NCBI RefSeq assembly: GCF_014201885.1
Contig: NZ_JACHFN010000013.1
Span: 1-64,000 of the forward strand
DNA length: 64,000 nt
Source of the DNA: Deinococcus budaensis
GTDB lineage: Bacteria; Deinococcota; Deinococci; Deinococcales; Deinococcaceae
Direction of reading: 5' to 3'
Below, piece after piece: positions 62,280 through 64,000 of the stretch. The position numbers and the translations under genes are program-made. Numbering within the stretch: position 1 is the stretch's first letter; each line of letters begins with the position of its first letter. The notes beneath the pieces are model-generated. The model ran no database searches. It worked only from the letters and a program-made list of their open reading frames with translations, and was not told where the DNA came from.

Positions 62280-64000
62280 ATGACGCAGCCAGCGAGCCGG
62301 GACGACCTCACTCGGCTCCCCACCCGTACCGCGTTCGAGGCGGAGCTGCGCCGGCGCCTCTCGGACGGTGGCTGCTGCACGCTGCTGCTGTGTGACCTCG
62401 ACTACCTCAAACTGATCAACGACACCTTCGGACATCTGGCGGGCGACGAGGCGCTGCGGATCTTGGCCCAGACCCTGCAGGCCCAGCTGCGCCCGGGCTG
62501 GCAGGTGTACCGGCTGGGCGGCGACGAATTCGCCGTGCTGGCAGCCGCGCCCAAAGCGGCACTCGCCGAATGGGGTCAGGACGTGATCCACCGTCTCAGT
62601 CGGCGGCCCGACCGGTCGCTGCGCGTGAGCATGGGGGTCGCGGCCTGGCAGGCGGGTATGGACGGCCCCCTGGCGCTCTTCGCGCTGGCCGACGCCCGGT
62701 TGCTGACGGCCAAGCGCCTGGGCCGGGGTCAGGTGGTGGACGAGAACACGGCCTCCGGGGCGGGGCCTGACCGCGGCCCTTCCCGGCTGCTGGAACGGGA
62801 CGAGGCCCGGGCACAGACGGTGGCCGTGTTGCAGCGGGCCCTCTCCGTGCCGGGCACCCGCCTGACCGTGCAGGCCCCGCCTGGAGGGGGCCTGACCGCC
62901 TTTCTCCGCGAGGCGAACCTGATCGCCCAGACCCTGGGCTACCAGACGCTGCAGGTGCAGGGAGATCCCCTGCGGGCGGCACGGCAGCACGACGCCTGGG
63001 AGGGCGCCACGTTGAATGGCGTGCCCCTCCGGGGCTCCATCGGTGCGGCGCTGCGGGAAGGCCGGGCCGGAGCACCCCTGGCGGCCTTGCTCGACGCCCC
63101 GGAACACCTCAGCGCTTCTGCCCTGGCTGAACTCGCTCCGCTGCTGTCGGGGGCGCAGGTCGTCCTGACCGGACAGGCGCTCGGGCCGCTGGGCGGCGCG
63201 GGAGCAGCGCCGGGGCCTCACCTGCTGACCCTGCCCCCGCTCACGCACCGGGCCGTTCTGGCGCTGGCCGAGGCGCAGGTGGGGCCACTGGGCGAGGGGG
63301 GAGCGGCGTGGCTGCTGCGGCAGGTCCAGGGCCTGCCCGCCCGGCTCGGCCCGCAGCTCTCGGCCCTGCGGCTCGAAGCGGAGTTGCGCGGTCAGAGCGT
63401 CGTGGCGCTCACCCAGGGCCGTCCCCAGGACTGGGAAGGCGCGGTCGCCCGGCATGTCCCGCCTGGGCACCCGCCGCCCCAGCCCCACCTGTACGGCCGG
63501 GCAGCGGAGATGCAGGACGCGGCGCGGCAGCTCGGCGGGCATGCGCTCCTGACCCTCACAGGACCTGCCGGGCGGGGCAAGACGCGTCTGGCCCGGCAAC
63601 TGCTGGCCGAACTGGGCAGGCAGTATCCGGGCGGCGCGCACGAGGTTCCGCTCCGGGGCGTGCGGCTGCCTGAGGTGGCTCTGGCCCGGATCAGCGAGGC
63701 GTTGCTCGGCACGGCGGTCGCCCCCGCGGGTGTGGAGACCGTGACCCGGCTGCTGGGCCGGCGGCCGACCCTGCTGCTGCTCGACGACGCCGCGCCCTAT
63801 ACCCTTCCCGCCCGGCTGATCGAGGCGATGCTGGCACGCAGCCCGGGCACCCGCCTCATCGTGACGGCGCGCGCGCCCCTTGGCGTCCAGGGAGAAGCTT
63901 CCCTGACGCTCGCTCCTCTGCCAGACGACCAGCTGCGGGCAGCGCTGGCCGCGCAGGCGGACCCTATGGACGAGGGCGCCCTCGACGTCCTGACCCGGTA
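62280..64000 (+). CDS. GGDEF-NTPase fusion protein (partial at window edge)
   Basis: From the ATG at 62280 (AGAGG before it) the frame is open to the window end (573 codons). Residues 1 to about 160 are a GGDEF diguanylate cyclase with DLDYLKLINDTFGHLAGDEA and the intact RLGGDEFAVL motif. After a linker, an NTPase with ALLTLTGPAGRGKTRLARQL (Walker A) and TLLLLDDAAP (Walker B) follows, of the STAND/AfsR-like type. It likely couples c-di-GMP synthesis to an NTPase switch. The C-terminal effector region is outside the window. Confidence 0.88.
   Translation, partial: MTQPASRDDLTRLPTRTAFEAELRRRLSDGGCCTLLLCDLDYLKLINDTFGHLAGDEALRILAQTLQAQLRPGWQVYRLGGDEFAVLAAAPKAALAEWGQDVIHRLSRRPDRSLRVSMGVAAWQAGMDGPLALFALADARLLTAKRLGRGQVVDENTASGAGPDRGPSRLLERDEARAQTVAVLQRALSVPGTRLTVQAPPGGGLTAFLREANLIAQTLGYQTLQVQGDPLRAARQHDAWEGATLNGVPLRGSIGAALREGRAGAPLAALLDAPEHLSASALAELAPLLSGAQVVLTGQALGPLGGAGAAPGPHLLTLPPLTHRAVLALAEAQVGPLGEGGAAWLLRQVQGLPARLGPQLSALRLEAELRGQSVVALTQGRPQDWEGAVARHVPPGHPPPQPHLYGRAAEMQDAARQLGGHALLTLTGPAGRGKTRLARQLLAELGRQYPGGAHEVPLRGVRLPEVALARISEALLGTAVAPAGVETVTRLLGRRPTLLLLDDAAPYTLPARLIEAMLARSPGTRLIVTARAPLGVQGEASLTLAPLPDDQLRAALAAQADPMDEGALDVLTR

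Noticed and set aside
62256..63641. Minus-strand frame of 461 codons at the window end
   Set aside because: Shadow of the GGDEF-NTPase gene.
1..64000. CRISPR arrays and cas genes
   Set aside because: No regularly spaced repeat array or Cas motif was seen in reading the window, apart from the TnpB-like gene.

Overview
The window is very GC-rich DNA with dense operons, many GTG starts and frequent 4-base start/stop overlaps. The gene types (DUF3006 plus an Excalibur-tailed metallo-beta-lactamase protein, a GGDEF-NTPase fusion, many wHTH/DUF433/DUF2384/PIN modules) fit a Deinococcus-like bacterium. That is an inference from composition and gene style; no rRNA or other species marker is present. 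Nearly everything here is accessory: defence genes, toxin-antitoxin modules, replication-type genes, recombinases and several decayed genes. A plasmid, megaplasmid or large genomic island is likely.

Layout. 1-7600: the end of an insertion sequence has cut off a type III restriction modification subunit (mod remnant), followed by an intact res gene, an HNH endonuclease and a HelD-like helicase. 7649-21173: a divergent block, with a HAD-DprA fusion on the minus strand facing a tightly overlapping six-gene plus-strand operon (small HTH regulator, unknown 167-aa protein, DUF1998-type helicase fused to a phosphoribosyltransferase, RecQ helicase, long coiled-coil protein, RelE-fold/UvrD helicase fusion). 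I consider this the most interesting system in the window. 21400-23725: a UvrD-like helicase pseudogene and a PLD-family protein. 24683-32922: wHTH and replication-type proteins, an HNH protein, a secreted MBL/DUF3006 pair, a decayed integrase and a two-gene replication-initiation-like unit preceded by a 45-base inverted repeat.

33058-44400: a lone TnpB-like gene with an altered RuvC-III residue, then a DUF433/DUF5615 toxin-antitoxin pair. A segment bounded by two identical 31-base direct repeats (35109 and 44001) carries a DUF2384 protein, an HTH/coiled-coil protein, a metallophosphoesterase, a DEDDh exonuclease, an AbiEi/AbiEii pair and a membrane-protein/TIR-domain pair. A truncated tyrosine recombinase lies at its right edge. 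44422-47811: a small unknown gene and two intact tyrosine recombinases. 47846-54708: a SNF2-family helicase preceded by a 1355-aa protein built from three copies of a two-part module. 54926-56198: the 3' part of a tRNA-Val with its terminator, then an excisionase-like antitoxin and a PIN toxin. 56203-61949: an ankyrin pseudogene, a DUF2325-tailed protein and a single-chain GmrSD-like type IV restriction enzyme. The window ends inside a GGDEF-NTPase fusion.

How they may work together: at least five independent anti-invader units are stacked here (type III restriction with HNH/HelD, the PRTase/DprA/multi-helicase operon, AbiE plus TIR, SNF2 plus the modular coiled-coil protein, DUF2325 plus GmrSD). 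They are interleaved with recombination scars (IS end, direct repeats, tRNA fragment, broken integrases), as expected for a defence island built by repeated insertion. All functions are read from motifs in the translated sequence; none was checked by database search.
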